Positions 21,201 through 32,105 of a stretch of 64,000 nucleotides of DNA are shown piece by piece. Positions within the stretch are counted from its first letter, which is position 1. The number at the start of each line of letters is the position of its first letter. The notes under the pieces are model-generated. The model worked only from the letters and a program-made list of their open reading frames with translations. It made no database searches and was not told the DNA's origin. The stretch comes from Plicaturopsis crispa FD-325 SS-3 (taxonomy: Eukaryota; Basidiomycota; Agaricomycetes; Amylocorticiales; Amylocorticiaceae). A program made the translations under genes and the position numbers. The stretch covers positions 278,879 to 342,878 of the forward strand of contig KN832570.1 in the NCBI GenBank assembly GCA_000827205.1, written 5' to 3'.

Positions 21201-24200
21201 TATTCGATATGCGCAAGCCACTCTAGCGGGCAAATTTGACAACGCAGAAGTATTTACTGGATTAGTTGAGGCAATGGTCCAGAAACTCGACCGCGAGGAG
21301 CGAAGTGTCGGCATGCAAAATTTCAAGTATGCGCCTGCGTATGAAGAATTCATCCACATCGTCAAGATACATAGTCCGCGTGCACACCGCTTTTTGATGC
21401 AGCACCTTCAAGCTCCCGCTGCTCGCTCTCTCAGGTATGTGAGCTGAAGTCGTGGTTTGTAGTCGTATATGACAGTTGACCACTGGTATTTGATACTCAG
21501 GCGCACTGAGGCAAAGAAGCCACGCTTTCCAATGAAAGTCTGCGAACGTACCTTTGAACTCGTACTCGAATGTCTCCGGGCACTTGGTTACGACGGTCCT
21601 GTCAACCTTAGCTGCGACGATTCTAAACTGTTCGCATCTATGCGACTATATTGGGATCCCGAAGAGAAGGCTTGGTTCCTTGTTGGGGGCACTGATGGTC
21701 CTATCCGTGTCGCAAACCCAGATGAAGCAAAAGAATGGCTCGAGAACCCAGAGCTAATCAAAGCTACTAAGGTGCGTGAACCCGTCTGACGGACTCATGC
21801 GAGGTATTTTGCTCACGAACGTATCACAACGTATCAGGTCCGGCTTTGGTGTCTGCAAATCCCACTGCCCAAGGTGACACCGATCATCGTCGCTGCAAAA
21901 CCGATTCCAGAAACCCTCGACGCCGACACACTGCTCGGTTATCTCGAAGAAATTCTTTACGGACTCATCGATCGCGACATCAAGGTCGTATCTTATTCGT
22001 GTGACGGGACTGAAGTGGAGCGTGCAGTCCAGCGCAAACTGGAAGCAAAATCGACACATACGATCAAGCATACGATCCCCAACCCTCGCAAGAGCTTTCC
22101 GGACACCGTGATCACAATTATCACCGTTCGAGGCCAGGCGATCGTCATGATTCAAGATTCTAAGCACGCCGCTAAGACATTTCGGAACAATCTCTTTTCT
22201 GGCGCACGGTTGTTGACTTTCGGAAACCATGCTGCCATGTACCGTCACATACGAGAAATCGCGTTCGAAGAGGGCTCCCCGCTGTATCACCGGGATGTCG
22301 ACAAAATGGACCGCCAAGACGACAATGCGACAGCGCGATTGTTCTCCGCTGAGACCTTGCAGTTTCTCGCAGATCATCATCCAGAATACATGGGAGAGAT
22401 TGTTTATCTATTCGTGTTCGGGGAGCTAGTCGATGCATACCAGAATCGCTCCATAGGCCACGCTGAGCGTATCAAACTTGTGCTTCGAGCAAAGTATTTC
22501 CTCGAGTCGTGGGAGGTGTTTCTCGAGACTTCGGGGTACAGTCGCACGCAGTATTTTCTATCGCGAGAGGCTGTTGACATCGCACGTATCATCATCGACG
22601 GTTTCATTGGCCTCGTCTTCGTCTATCGCGATCACATCCCTGACATCTACCCTCTACTTCCATGGCTTCACTCGACAGAAGGTTGCGAGCACGTTTTCGG
22701 GGAGTCTCGACAGATTGTCAAGGACTTCACGATGCTCGACTTTTTCTACATGACCGTCAAGATTGCTATCAAAATGCGCGAGGCCGTCCTTCGAGGACAA
22801 GCATCCGATCCTCGTGCGCAGGCTAGCGGTTATTGCCACACATATTTTGATAGTCACGGTATCGACCTCATGGCTCTGGCAACATTCCCAACGGACGACG
22901 AAATTCAAAGCGCTGCAAGACTAGCCGCCGACGAGTGCGACAATCTCATTGCGCTGCTCGGGCTTGTTCCTCATCAGCTTACAAGGCAGCAGTCGTCGTC
23001 GATGGCGTCCTTACCCGGGATCAGCAGTTGGTTCACAGAGAAAGATTTCGACGAGGACTCTGAATCGGATTCGGATGATGTTGACTTGCCTTATTATGAT
23101 TCGGAAGAGGAAAACGACGCAGAAGAGCTCCAGGCTTTGCTCAATCAAGAGGAGGAAGACCAATGGAACCGTACAAATAGGCAGGACGACAAGCTTATGG
23201 CTTTGACGGGCGCAGCGCTGTCGGTTATTGCTGACGAAATGATTAGAGTGTGAGTTCCTTATCATTGTGGACCGTCTGGACCAAGTACTGCTCATTGACC
23301 TTCGGATTGAATCATCTTAATGCCAGACAAAGAATGCCAGAAATGGACGAAGAGGCCCGCGAGGAGTTTTACGCAGAGGAATGTTCTCACATCCGGGACG
23401 CTTCGAACATCCGTCTTCCCCCACTACAGCTACCCGACGAGCGGGCTCGACTAGTGGGCCTGCAAGACAACGGCGCTGACACATTCGACTTCAGCATATT
23501 AGTCGTCATGCGTCGCCGTCATCAAACTCGGCAGGCCGCCCTCGGAGTGCGTACCAAGGGCAAGGATGAACCAAACCATAGTGGCTCTGGTGAGAAGCCC
23601 GAAGTATCTATGCGAAGGCAAATCATCCGGCAGTTTCACGCCGTCATTCGCGAGCAGCAGAACGTTGCGGTAGGGACAGGGGTTGAGCGAGAAGCGCGAT
23701 GGCGTGCACCTGCGCCCGGAGGCAGGGACGGTACAGTAAACGGGCAGTCTTCTGCTAGTGCAGCCTCGGGGAATGCAGCTAATGCAGCTGCCGCGGCATC
23801 GAAGGCGGCAAAAGAGGTACATATACGCCTATTTTTTGAAGAAACAACTAACATAAATTCTTCGGCCTTGTTTGCAGGCTGCAGCACGCCGGCGAAAGGT
23901 GTTTGCTACTGCTAATGTTCCGTGCGTCTCAGACGTGGCAGACGGACGCGTCACGACGCTGCGGCCTGTTCAAATCGACGACTTCGCTATCATCCTTACG
24001 AAAGATGGTTTAATGATAGGACGTGGTTCGTACATACTTCTGTCGTAGCAGTCAAATTCCTGTTCTCTGACCTGAATGGGCTGATAGTCATCGCGCTGTA
24101 TTCCAAGACCGGCGGAAAAAACGGCAAGCACGCAGCAGTCACAGACTCATCCAACATCTGCGCCATCTCGTACCTCGGGTTCCAAGTCTACGAGCAGGTT

Positions 24201-24443
24201 TTTAACCGTCAATTTCGCTCAATTACGCAGGCTACGGCTCGTCTACAGACAAAGCAATTCGCCCTACTGCCGTCAATCGCATTTCTCTGCGTCATCTCTT
24301 CCAAGCCAACTACCTCCGCCACGAGTTTAGAGCTTCCGATCGCTGACTACGAGCTCTTCAAGAAACTGCGGGATGGTGAATCCAGTCTGAAGCACGCTAC
24401 GACCTTGTACAACAAAAGGGCGAAGGGGCAGGCTACCGATTAG
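18281..24443 (+). CDS. Transposon protein: Ulp1/C48 cysteine protease domain joined to a transposase-like region
   Basis: Seven exons (18281-21115, 21181-21434, 21501-21771, 21838-23249, 23327-23816, 23878-24025, 24088-24443) join in phase to 1,921 residues. Residues ~200-420 resemble a Ulp1 SUMO-protease fold: WLSDDHIDMMM, His292 in GGNHWIAG, Gln369 and Cys375 in HGDQRDVHSCGI. The usual Asp 17 residues after the His is Glu here (SYGETV). A long Ser/Pro-rich linker with KRKSKKRPK follows, then a Cys/His cluster (CGKY...RFEEHIYRC) and CMPCAQC. The downstream region has NLSCDDSKLF, SCDGTEVERAV, IQDSKHAAKTFRNNLF, VDKMDRQDDNA and HSTEGCEHVFG. This layout recalls RNase H-like P/THAP9 transposases, by inference. 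An acidic stretch and an Ala-rich segment near the C-terminus follow. The last exon is least certain. Confidence 0.75.
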
Positions 24444-24539
24444 ACAACTGTCCAAAATTCAATGTTACAGTGCTCAATGTTTCTCATAAATTGGTGACTT
24501 TCCGAGCAGGCAGTACATTTTTGAGGTCTGTATGCCGTG

Positions 24540-24670
24540 TTCGGACGGTTTCGCCGTTTTTCAAGGCCTGTTCGTCGAGCACGGACAAAATTCCGGTTTT
24601 TCGAGGCCATTTTCGAGGGTCGGACAAAAATCACAAATTCCTGACGCCATGTATGAATTCGGACAAGAAT
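24540..24670 (+). repeat. Subterminal CGGACAAA repeats, right end of the nested element
   Basis: Copies at about 24582 (CGGACAAAATT), 24621 (CGGACAAAAATC) and 24660 (CGGACAAGAATC), in the same direction as those at the left end. They are therefore direct, not inverted, between ends. Confidence 0.55.
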
Positions 24671-24726
24671 CGCCCAAATTTTGACGATTTTTTGCAGGAC
24701 GAAAAGGTCGATTTTGGCCAAAATCT

Positions 24727-24759
24727 GATCTAGCCTCTGAAGGCATTGTCCAGGGTCCT
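24727..24759 (-). repeat. Terminal inverted repeat of the nested element, right
   Basis: Reverse complement begins AGGACCCTGGACAATGCC and pairs with 17850-17882 with four mismatches. Confidence 0.85.
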
Positions 24760-24767
24760 TCTATGTC
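24760..24767 (+). repeat. Target-site duplication of the nested element, right copy
   Basis: TCTATGTC, identical to 17842-17849. Sequence after it continues the interrupted KDZ terminal repeat. Confidence 0.85.
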
Positions 24768-24993
24768 TCGACTTTTCTGTCTCCCCACCGTGCTGCCCCC
24801 GTCGTGCTGGCCGTCCGTCCGGTCGACCCTTGGCGCTGTCAGAGTGACCTCGTTCCGTGGTGGACTGGCATCACCGCATCGGCTACTCGTCACTTTCCCT
24901 TCCCCTTTTGCCTTCGATAGGCCATCTGTGAGTGCTCTCGACGCTCGTGCATACGATCCTCTATGCGCTGGCTCACTTCGGGCCCCAGAACTA

Positions 24994-25004
24994 TCTTTTA
25001 TACC
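24994..25004 (+). promoter_or_regulatory. TATA-like element of the KDZ accessory gene
   Basis: TCTTTTATACC lies about 55-65 bp upstream of the ATG at 25058. Confidence 0.35.
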
Positions 25005-25057
25005 TTCAAGCCTGAGTGCGGACGGACACGATCACATACAGCCGGCATCGGTCGATT

Positions 25058-26963
25058 ATGGCGGGTACGTGTATCTCTTCTCGCACAGGACGCCTTTTAC
25101 TTACGCGCTCCAGGTCTTCGTGCTGCACCGACGTGTGGAAAGGCAGGTTGCAAGGAGGCTAATGGAGGGGTCAAGCCGTTGATGAAAGGCCACAAATGCC
25201 CTGAGCGGCAGCCGTCGAAGAAAAAGCGCAAAGTACGTTGCAGTCCATCTTCGAAGATGTCCGTTTATAACACGTCAACAGCTCGACGACGGTACAGCTG
25301 CCACCTCGGCGACTTCACAGACATTGCAATCCCTGCTCCTACCGCCGACCCTCGCTGCCAACGCGACGCCTTCAGTCGAGTCCGTGCTTCGCACCTCTGC
25401 GACGGGTTCTACACCGTTGGCATCCTTTCAACATCGTGCAGGATCGGTACCCGGCTCCCAATCTGCACCGTTGCTCATCTCCGGCTCCGAACCTGCACTG
25501 GACGCCACCCTCGCACTTCTGGCGTTCGACGCTAGCTCTGGGACAACCACCAATGCCATGTCCGAGGACAGTGTCCCGTCTCTTTACGAAAGTACACTGC
25601 TCGCGTACCTGATGGGTAATACGGCGGCCTGCTCGCAGATGCCCGTCGACTTCACTCGAGGGGATGGCTGCCCATCGCCACCTCATTCCAGCTGCCCATC
25701 GCCACCTCATTCCAGCTCCCCATCGCCACCTCATTCCAGCTCCCCGTCGCCTCCTCGTTCCGGCTCCCCGTCGCCGCCTCGATCGAACTCCCCTGACATG
25801 GATCTCTCATTCACGAGCACGACAGGCTCTATACTAAGCCATGCCGTGTGTGCCACTGTGCGTACGAGCGATGATAACGATGAGATGTTTGTAAGTCCTA
25901 TCAATCATCATTATCATCCCGTGATCTCATGCTCGATTCGTTGTACTGCAGGCCGAAATGGATTTCACAGTAGATACTCAAGATATGACTGTGGGCATGA
26001 ACATTGACAACACGGGACCTGTCAACTCCCTCGAGCACCCGTTCTACCCGCAGAGTAGTGTCTCGTTGTATCCTTCTAGCGAGACTCATGCATACACGAC
26101 ACCATTTGTTGTAGAGTACGCAGCAGGTGCTGCTCCGTTGGGTATGCATACGCACGCAGTAGATGCTTCGTTTGCCGAAGCATTCTCTCGTTGGCCAGTG
26201 CCCGTGCCCGCCCCTGCCGTGAATATGATTACGGAGGAAGACGACGATCATGTTGATTGGGTCGATGTGGATGGTAATGGTGGGGGAGTAGATGTGGACT
26301 TCGAGTATACGCAGTTGCCCATCATCGACGATGACGGTAATTCGGAGTACGAGGATGATGACGACGATACAGACGTTGACGGCGGTATGGTTCTTGTCTC
26401 TCGTACATTGTTTCCTTCTCCTGATGCCTCTGCAAGTAGATAAATACATCAAGGATGACAGAAATCGGGGTAAACGGTACTGGGACTATGCTCCCCGTAT
26501 CATGCGGCGGGTGAGTTCTTGTGCTTCGTACTGGGCAATGTTATTGAGAAATGTTATGCTTAGATCAAACTCGTACACGCGAAGACACGCGCATTCATCA
26601 TGCTGTATATGTCTAGGTCTGTACCATGGCCTTTCTAAACCCTCGGCGCATACTCATTGACCTTGCAGACCCGAATCCGTCCTTGCTCGGAATGGAAAGG
26701 CACTGTTCTATGCCTCTCCGGGCATGGTCTCGGCGCTCGGAGATTCCAACGCGTTTTCTGCGGGCGTCCACAGAGCCGTGAAGCGTCACGTCAAGAACAG
26801 CACCCTCAGTGCAACACAAGCACTCGCATTGAACGCACAAGTAGCAACTGCGACCCGAGCAAAGAAGGAAGCTGATGCCCGGCTTGCAGAGGAGATTGCT
26901 CACAGGAAAGCGCTAGAGGCCCGCCTCGTGCAATTTCAACTAGATTATACCGCGCCAGTTTAA
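25058..26963 (+). CDS. KDZ-element accessory protein: Cys/His cluster, low-complexity middle, C-terminal coiled coil
   Basis: Seven exons (25058-25064, 25114-25232, 25282-25890, 25952-26384, 26437-26510, 26564-26616, 26669-26963) join in phase to 529 residues. The first exon is 7 nt. The N-terminus has CGKAGC...GHKC, a possible small zinc cluster, followed by the nuclear-localisation-like QPSKKKRK. The middle is Ser/Pro-rich with five SPSPPHSS-type repeats, then strongly acidic (EDDDHVDWVD, EYEDDDDD). The C-terminus has ARNGKALFYASPGMVSALGD and an Ala/Lys/Glu-rich helix likely to form a coiled coil. I know no named domain for it. It is convergent with the transposase inside the same element, so a DNA-binding or assembly role in transposition is plausible but unproven. 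Confidence 0.7.
25671..25790 (+). repeat. 24-bp coding tandem repeat, five units
   Basis: Five units of 24 bp, each close to gcccatcgccacctcattcc plus four bases, encode Ser/Pro octapeptides in the accessory protein. The first three units are nearly identical and the last two diverge. Confidence 0.8.
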
Positions 26964-27126
26964 TGCTTTTCGCATGACGATATCACACTTACGACCACAG
27001 ACAATGGACACATACATAATCATTCTGCCTATACACTAGATAGGTACAGTACGAGCGCAATCCACCTACGTATATACATTACACACACCTATTCCTACGT
27101 CTTTACTCGCTATAGCCCTGTCGTTG

Positions 27127-29941
27127 CTACGTTTCCTTAGCCATACGATTAATCTTATTCCGGTTCCATACGTCCAAGAACACTTTCGTGAATTGTATCG
27201 CATGGTCATACGCCATGAAGCTTACGCTTTTGCGTATACGCCCCATGCCTCCATTGCCACATTCAGCGGCACTTGTATTAGAGGCTCGGATTTGTGGATC
27301 GAAGCGCATTGCGTTGCTTGCAAAACAGGCTTGACCGCAGCGAGTGTGGTCATGGGCGTGCATCTCATCGATGAGGAAACGTGTGTGTCCGAAATAGCGC
27401 GCCTCACGGACGAGACAGTACGGTGCAAGTTGACATGCGAAGTCGTAGATGATGACTTTGGGTGCGACGGGGAAACGTGTGTATATTGCAGAAAAGACAT
27501 CATTTCGTCCCTCCGCTATTGGGATTGAATGGAATCCCAAGCAAATGCTGTGAGTGCACCATAACACCATGATGCCCCCGGTCATACTGTTCTTCGAATA
27601 TGTCTTGAAGAATTTATTGCAGTCGCCCATCTGCTCTGCATCGCGGTCTAATGGCTTTGCATCATGACGAAGCTTCGAGTAATATCGACGCCGTCGAATG
27701 GCGGGAAGGCCATAGCAGGTGCCCGTTTCTTCCCACCTCTGCTGCGACATATTATAATCCGGCGGTGCTGGATCATGCTGGGCAAGCTGCTCATAAACGG
27801 CCCTCGCACGTTCAGCTAGCCATCGAGCGATGTTCCGTAACTCGTTCGGGATCTGCGTAGCATTGTCTCGGTAGCTCTTGAGTACAGTTCCGAATGCAGG
27901 ACATAAGGATTGCAACCAGGGAGGTGCATCACGGTTTGACTGTGCGACAATAAAAAGTAGCTCAATCGCATCATACGGAACGAGCTGCAAGACAATATCG
28001 GGTGCCGCAATTTGTTGTATAAGGGTTCGGTACGGCTTGTAATGCGGGGACCCAGTTCCACCACCGATATAGATGCGAAGGAGGCTCATAAGATCAGGAT
28101 AGAGATTGGAGAGTTTAGATGTGTTGGGAAACTCAGTCGGAATGCGCACGGCCGTGATCTCGAGCAGTTTTGATATCAAACTGCGCAAGTCTGCCTCGAT
28201 TATGGCTGGCAAAGCGCGAGCCTTCCAAGAGGATATTGACTCGATAACCTCACTGGTATCTGTTACGCGCGTGGGCGGGGATACGAGGGGTGTCAATTTA
28301 GAGTGATGCGTCCCCAGACTGACCCCATCGACGATCACGATTTCTGGCGACGGGCCACAAGTCGGACATGTCATTCCGCTCTCGAGATTTTGCAGTCGAG
28401 TGAACGCAAACCATGCGCGGACAAATGTTTCGTCGGAGCAGAAGGCATTATCAAGTCCGTATTCCAAGTATGCTCGGCGGACCGTCAGGCAAAACGCTGA
28501 GAACGGAGTCTCCGAGGCAGTGTATGCATTGGTGAAACCGTTGAGTAGCTCATGTGAAAAAAGCATGGAATTGTTCCAGTTGAATATACCATATTGGCCC
28601 AAGTCAGGTCCTATCTGACGACGGACATGGCGGCACACAGGGCAAGGATATAGCTCAATAGTTTTGCTGTACTGTGTTGTAAGACCAAACACGGTGGTAC
28701 GATGTGCCGTGGACTCATGCGACGACAAGGCCTTAGCAGCAGACAGGGTCATGCCGCAGCAGCATCGCGCAGAGTCATCAAGTGCGAAGTGAAGTTGTGC
28801 CGCATGCGATGGCCTTGAAGCCAGCAGTGACGGCTCGAACGACAACGAACACCACCGAGGAGGCGGGACAGCAACATACGAGATAGGTGCTTTCCTCTGC
28901 CGTCCCGCAGCCTGCACGAGAAGGGTGCCATCCTCATCGTTCACCGCATCAGCAACATGCTCGGCTGGTTCACCCTCAGCATGTGTTATGAAGCCCGCTT
29001 CGACAGAAAATGCAACAGCGTGGGGCCTATGCTTGCACGCATCGGAGTAGCGGCAAGACTGACAATGCCAGCGACCATCCCGCTGAAGGGATACAATGCT
29101 GCGCTTTCCGGACTCGTAGCGACCAGTAGAGGATATACAGGAGAATATATGTGTATCGTTGAAAGGTGTGGTATGAAGTAAGACTGCGGGTGGGGTAGGT
29201 GTCGGTGCTATGAGAGGTAAACGAAGGAGGGTGTCCATTTGTACTTGAAAGACCTGCTGGTGGAGGCATACGTGACCTGCGCGCCACCGAGCACACGTAC
29301 ACGCTATCGCATACTCATTTGGGCCACGCGGAAGATAAACAACATGGTAATATGTCCCTATCTATGGCATGCTGTGAGCGACGTACACACAAGGAGGGGA
29401 GGCATCGACGTACGTGAAGCATACCCTGTGAGATATCCCAGTCTTGCACGACCCACAACGAGGTGTCTACCCGAAACGTTGTGCCGACTTTGTTCAACGC
29501 ATACCAATACGCATCGCATGCGCTGTCCGGGACACCAGAGGATGTGGCAGCCAGCGCAGCATCCCGGTCACGGAAGTACATGTCGTAAAGTAGCTCCGAC
29601 TCGGATGCATCATCCAGAGGCCAAGAAGGGGCGGCCGGAGACGGGGCCATCAGCGAGGGCAGGGGTGTCGAGGGGATGAATGGTAGAGGGGGCATATATG
29701 AAGAGTGGTGCAGTGACGTGGCGGCAACCGACGGTCCTGGCGCCGAAGGAGCAGGCGGTGGAGCCGTCCGAATGGTACTATCGAGCACCGTTCTCGACCG
29801 CTTTCTCGTGGGCCCGCTTTGATGGCCATCGACGACGACGAGCTGACTTCCATTGCGAGTCCTCGAGTGCAACGAGCCCGCCGTATCAACGACGAGTCGG
29901 CTTCCTGTACGGCGGTGCGGTTTCGAAGGCTGTGAAGACAT
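27127..29941 (-). CDS. KDZ transposase with N-terminal cysteine clusters
   Basis: Two exons, 29414-29941 and 27127-29361, join in phase (DISQGMLH to IGTYYHVVYLPRG) to 920 residues. A disordered basic N-terminus (TRKRSR) is followed by CTCARWRAGHVCLH, WHCQSCRYSDACKH (SWIM-like), RCCCG...H and CPVCRH...TCPTCG, clusters of the kind known as CxC domains of KDZ transposases. The catalytic part shows VIVDGVSLG, VIIYDFACQL, DEMHAHDHTRCGQACF and NTSAAECGNGGMGRI, matching the conserved order of the family, with acidic residues in the D, D and E blocks. It would catalyse excision and integration of the element from its inverted ends. No break was seen, so it may still be competent. Confidence 0.88.
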
Positions 29942-30934
29942 AGTCAATTAGCTTATCGTGTTATGGGAGGGCATGAACGGTGCAGCAGGACGTGGAAAAT
30001 ATGGAAGGGAGGGGACGATGAAGGAGAAAGGCAGAATGGGTTCGGCGCGGCGGTTGATTTATAGTCGAAGGAAAACAAACATACCATAACAAGAACACGA
30101 GCTTGCCTTCACGCCAGCGCATGGACGAGGGTGTACGGGCCAGCCTATTAAAGACGTTAGTGTTCGCACGACAAGCTACAGCATACAGCATACATACCCG
30201 AGTTCCTGGTGGCACTTCGACAGGCATGGCCTACACGCATGGCTATGTGCAATTGACTTCGGGTTGTTGGCGGATCAGAAACAGAGCAGAAAGACAACGG
30301 CGCACTACTCACAATTATCAGACGTCGATTGTGATAGACTCTATGCCAACATTCCACCAACGTTGGCAGCGCCGTGCCGACAGCCGGCACTCTGCCAGCG
30401 CATGATGGCGACACGTCGACCGGCGCAGACACAGCGCATCGCGATAGCCCGGCTGTCGAGCATCCTAGCGCATCTGCTGCGGTCTCGCGTCGGGCAGCGC
30501 ACAGACGTGAGCTAACGTCGATGTCGATATGGCGTAGTGGACTCACATTATTTCCTCCTACTGTGCCCACCATCTACGCTCCCGAGGCCTGAGTACCGTG
30601 CGACGCAACGCAAGGCAGCTGCAGCGCATCAGGCACGTTGCCTGGGTGTCGCGAGGGCCCCGAAACCGAGTGCGAAGCTGAGCATGTCGAGCTATTGCAA
30701 GTCGTCGCCGAGAGCTGCGGAGGGCACGGCGAGGGCACGGCGAGTGAGGTTGGTGAAGGGAGGGAGATGGTGACGGTGGCGGCGAGGGAAAGAGGTCCGA
30801 GGCTGGCGACGGTGAAGCCGAGGGCGATGGTGATGGCGATGTCGATGGCGATGTCGATGAGGGCGACGGCGACGGGACTAAGTCCGAGTCGTGGGCATTG
30901 AGAGACATAGCGAGAGGGCGTGGGGCAGCATCTG
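29942..30934. other. KDZ internal region between transposase start and right terminal repeat
   Basis: About 1 kb holding the transposase promoter. 30690-30890 is low-complexity DNA built from gatgg, cgatg and gcgagg words; its long apparent Ser/Pro reading frames are by-products of that composition. No gene is supported. Confidence 0.5.
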
Positions 30935-31110
30935 GGCAGAAGTTGGGCAGCACGACGGTGGGGAAAGACAGGACAGTCGACGTGGTGGGAACAGTACATA
31001 TACGTCGCAAAAATGAACAGAAATGAACACAACACGTGTCGTCCCAATTGGGAGTCCTCGCAAAACGAGGGCAACTCAGTCCTTGAAAAGTAGGGTATAT
31101 TCAGTCCTTG
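30935..31110 (-). repeat. KDZ right terminal inverted repeat
   Basis: Reverse complement from 31110 begins CAAGGACTGAATATACCC. It aligns with 17711-17849 and then with 24768-24810. Confidence 0.78.
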
Positions 31111-31213
31111 CTTTTTCATCAGCGGCTATCCCTTATTTCGAAGTATCCAAGTAGAATTGCTGGAGTTCGGGCCGGCCCGCTTCAAGTTCGGCGCACATTG
31201 AACGCTTCGGCGC

Positions 31214-32105
31214 TCAGCCGCTGAGCCCTTCGTCTGCATAGCTCACATGCACTTTCCCATTCCTCGACTGCACCGTCGCTGCATCGCCCTCCCATTCCTC
31301 CTCCCCAGTCCATCCCGACGAGTCGCCGACGAAAGAGAAATGGCGCCGATGCACCTCGCTGAACCTCTGGCGCGCTCTCACTTGATCAGAATACGTGATG
31401 CCGCCGTTGTTGGACGTAATGGACAGAGGCCCTTTGAATGACTGTGGAAGGTGCAGCTGCACACCTCCATGGTATGAGGTCACTGTCAACATGAAGGGTG
31501 TAGGTGTTACGGGGTTCGTATGCTGGAGGGGACATAATATTGCTGTCAGTATCAGCAGCACTGGACGCGTAGCCTCTGACGCATCCGGACGCACCAGCTT
31601 TATATTGACGGCTCCGTTGTACGACAGGACATCAAGCGTCGCCCGCGCCTCCGGTTTCTCGCTGTCCGATTCCGAGGCGCCCCTGCCGACGACCCAGATG
31701 TCCACCTCAATGGGCCCGTTCTTCGCGATGAGCTGTAGATTCTTGAAATCACGCTTCGATTCGCCTCGGGCGAGTGGTGTCAAGATCAACGGGGGGATGG
31801 CCATGGAGGGGTCAACGGCGTAGGTGCCTCTGATACCTGCTCCATTAGCGTGGTGTATCTGGAGACAATTCGTCGGCCGCACGTCCGCTGGTGGCCCATG
31901 CCACGCGCTAGCGCTATCTGGAGGCTGGATGTCACTCCTGAACGGCGCGCTGGGCCTCGTCGACGATGCATAGGTAGGAGGCGCATCATCTTCAGTCCAG
32001 TGGTTTTCACAAAGCTGATCACTATATACTCGAAGTCCGATGGTCAGGTGAATTTACCGTGTAGAGAGTTTTGCTATCGCGCTCAGCGTCAGAAAGTACA
32101 ATCAT
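31214..32105 (-). CDS. DUF7330 domain protein A
   Basis: Three exons (32058-32105, 31595-32014, 31214-31522) join in phase to 258 residues. It starts MIVLSDAERDSK. The exon 2 region has EDDAPPTYA, ADVRPTNCLQIH and GIRGTYAVDPSMAIPP, then beta-rich repeats KNGPIEVDIWV and SYNGAVNIKL. Exon 3 has VTSYHGGVQLHLP, SITSNNGGITYSD, RRHFSFVGDSS and SRNGKVHVSYADE. The alternating NG-turn strands indicate a beta-solenoid or beta-sandwich fold. This is a fungus-specific family of unknown function. Its paralog B is at 59484-60481. The stop lies only about 100 bp from the KDZ right end, so the transposon landed in its 3' flank. Confidence 0.85.

Larger units (their letters stand above)
17850..24759 (+). mobile_element. 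Nested 6.9 kb DNA transposon encoding a Ulp1-protease/transposase protein
   Basis: 6,910 bp bounded by 33-bp imperfect terminal inverted repeats (29 of 33 match; ends AGGACCC and GGGTCCT) and by an exact 8-bp duplication TCTATGTC. It lies inside the left terminal repeat of the KDZ element, so it is the younger insertion. It encodes one large spliced gene at 18281-24443 with no break seen. An 8-bp duplication fits the P, hAT and KDZ superfamilies. The protein suggests a P/THAP9-like architecture, but that is inference. Subterminal copies of CGGACAAA occur at both ends. Confidence 0.85.
17711..31110. mobile_element. KDZ (Kyakuja-Dileera-Zisupton) DNA transposon with a second transposon nested in it
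   Basis: The two ends form an inverted pair beginning CAAGGACTGAATATACCC. The left end reads inward from 17711, and the right end reads inward from 31110 on the other strand. The similarity continues for about 130 bp on the left, is broken by the nested element, and resumes after 24768 with tctgtctccccaccg, matched by tctttccccaccg on the right. Without the insert the element would be about 6.5 kb. It carries two convergent genes, an accessory gene (25058-26963) and the transposase (27127-29941), both open throughout. No clear target-site duplication was found at the outer ends. It is plain DNA-transposon material, family assigned from the transposase. Confidence 0.82.

Noticed and set aside
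22000-29941. TET/JBP dioxygenase gene, expected in some basidiomycete KDZ elements
   Set aside because: No HxD...H iron-binding arrangement in a suitable frame was found in either element.
30558-31010. Ser/Pro-rich frames on the minus strand
   Set aside because: Produced by low-complexity gatgg/gcgagg repeats and overlapping the KDZ terminal repeat. No splice or start support.
17711-31110. Target-site duplication for the outer KDZ element
   Set aside because: The flanks (…ttattttg and ctttttca…) share T-rich sequence but no exact repeat of a fixed length, so none is claimed.
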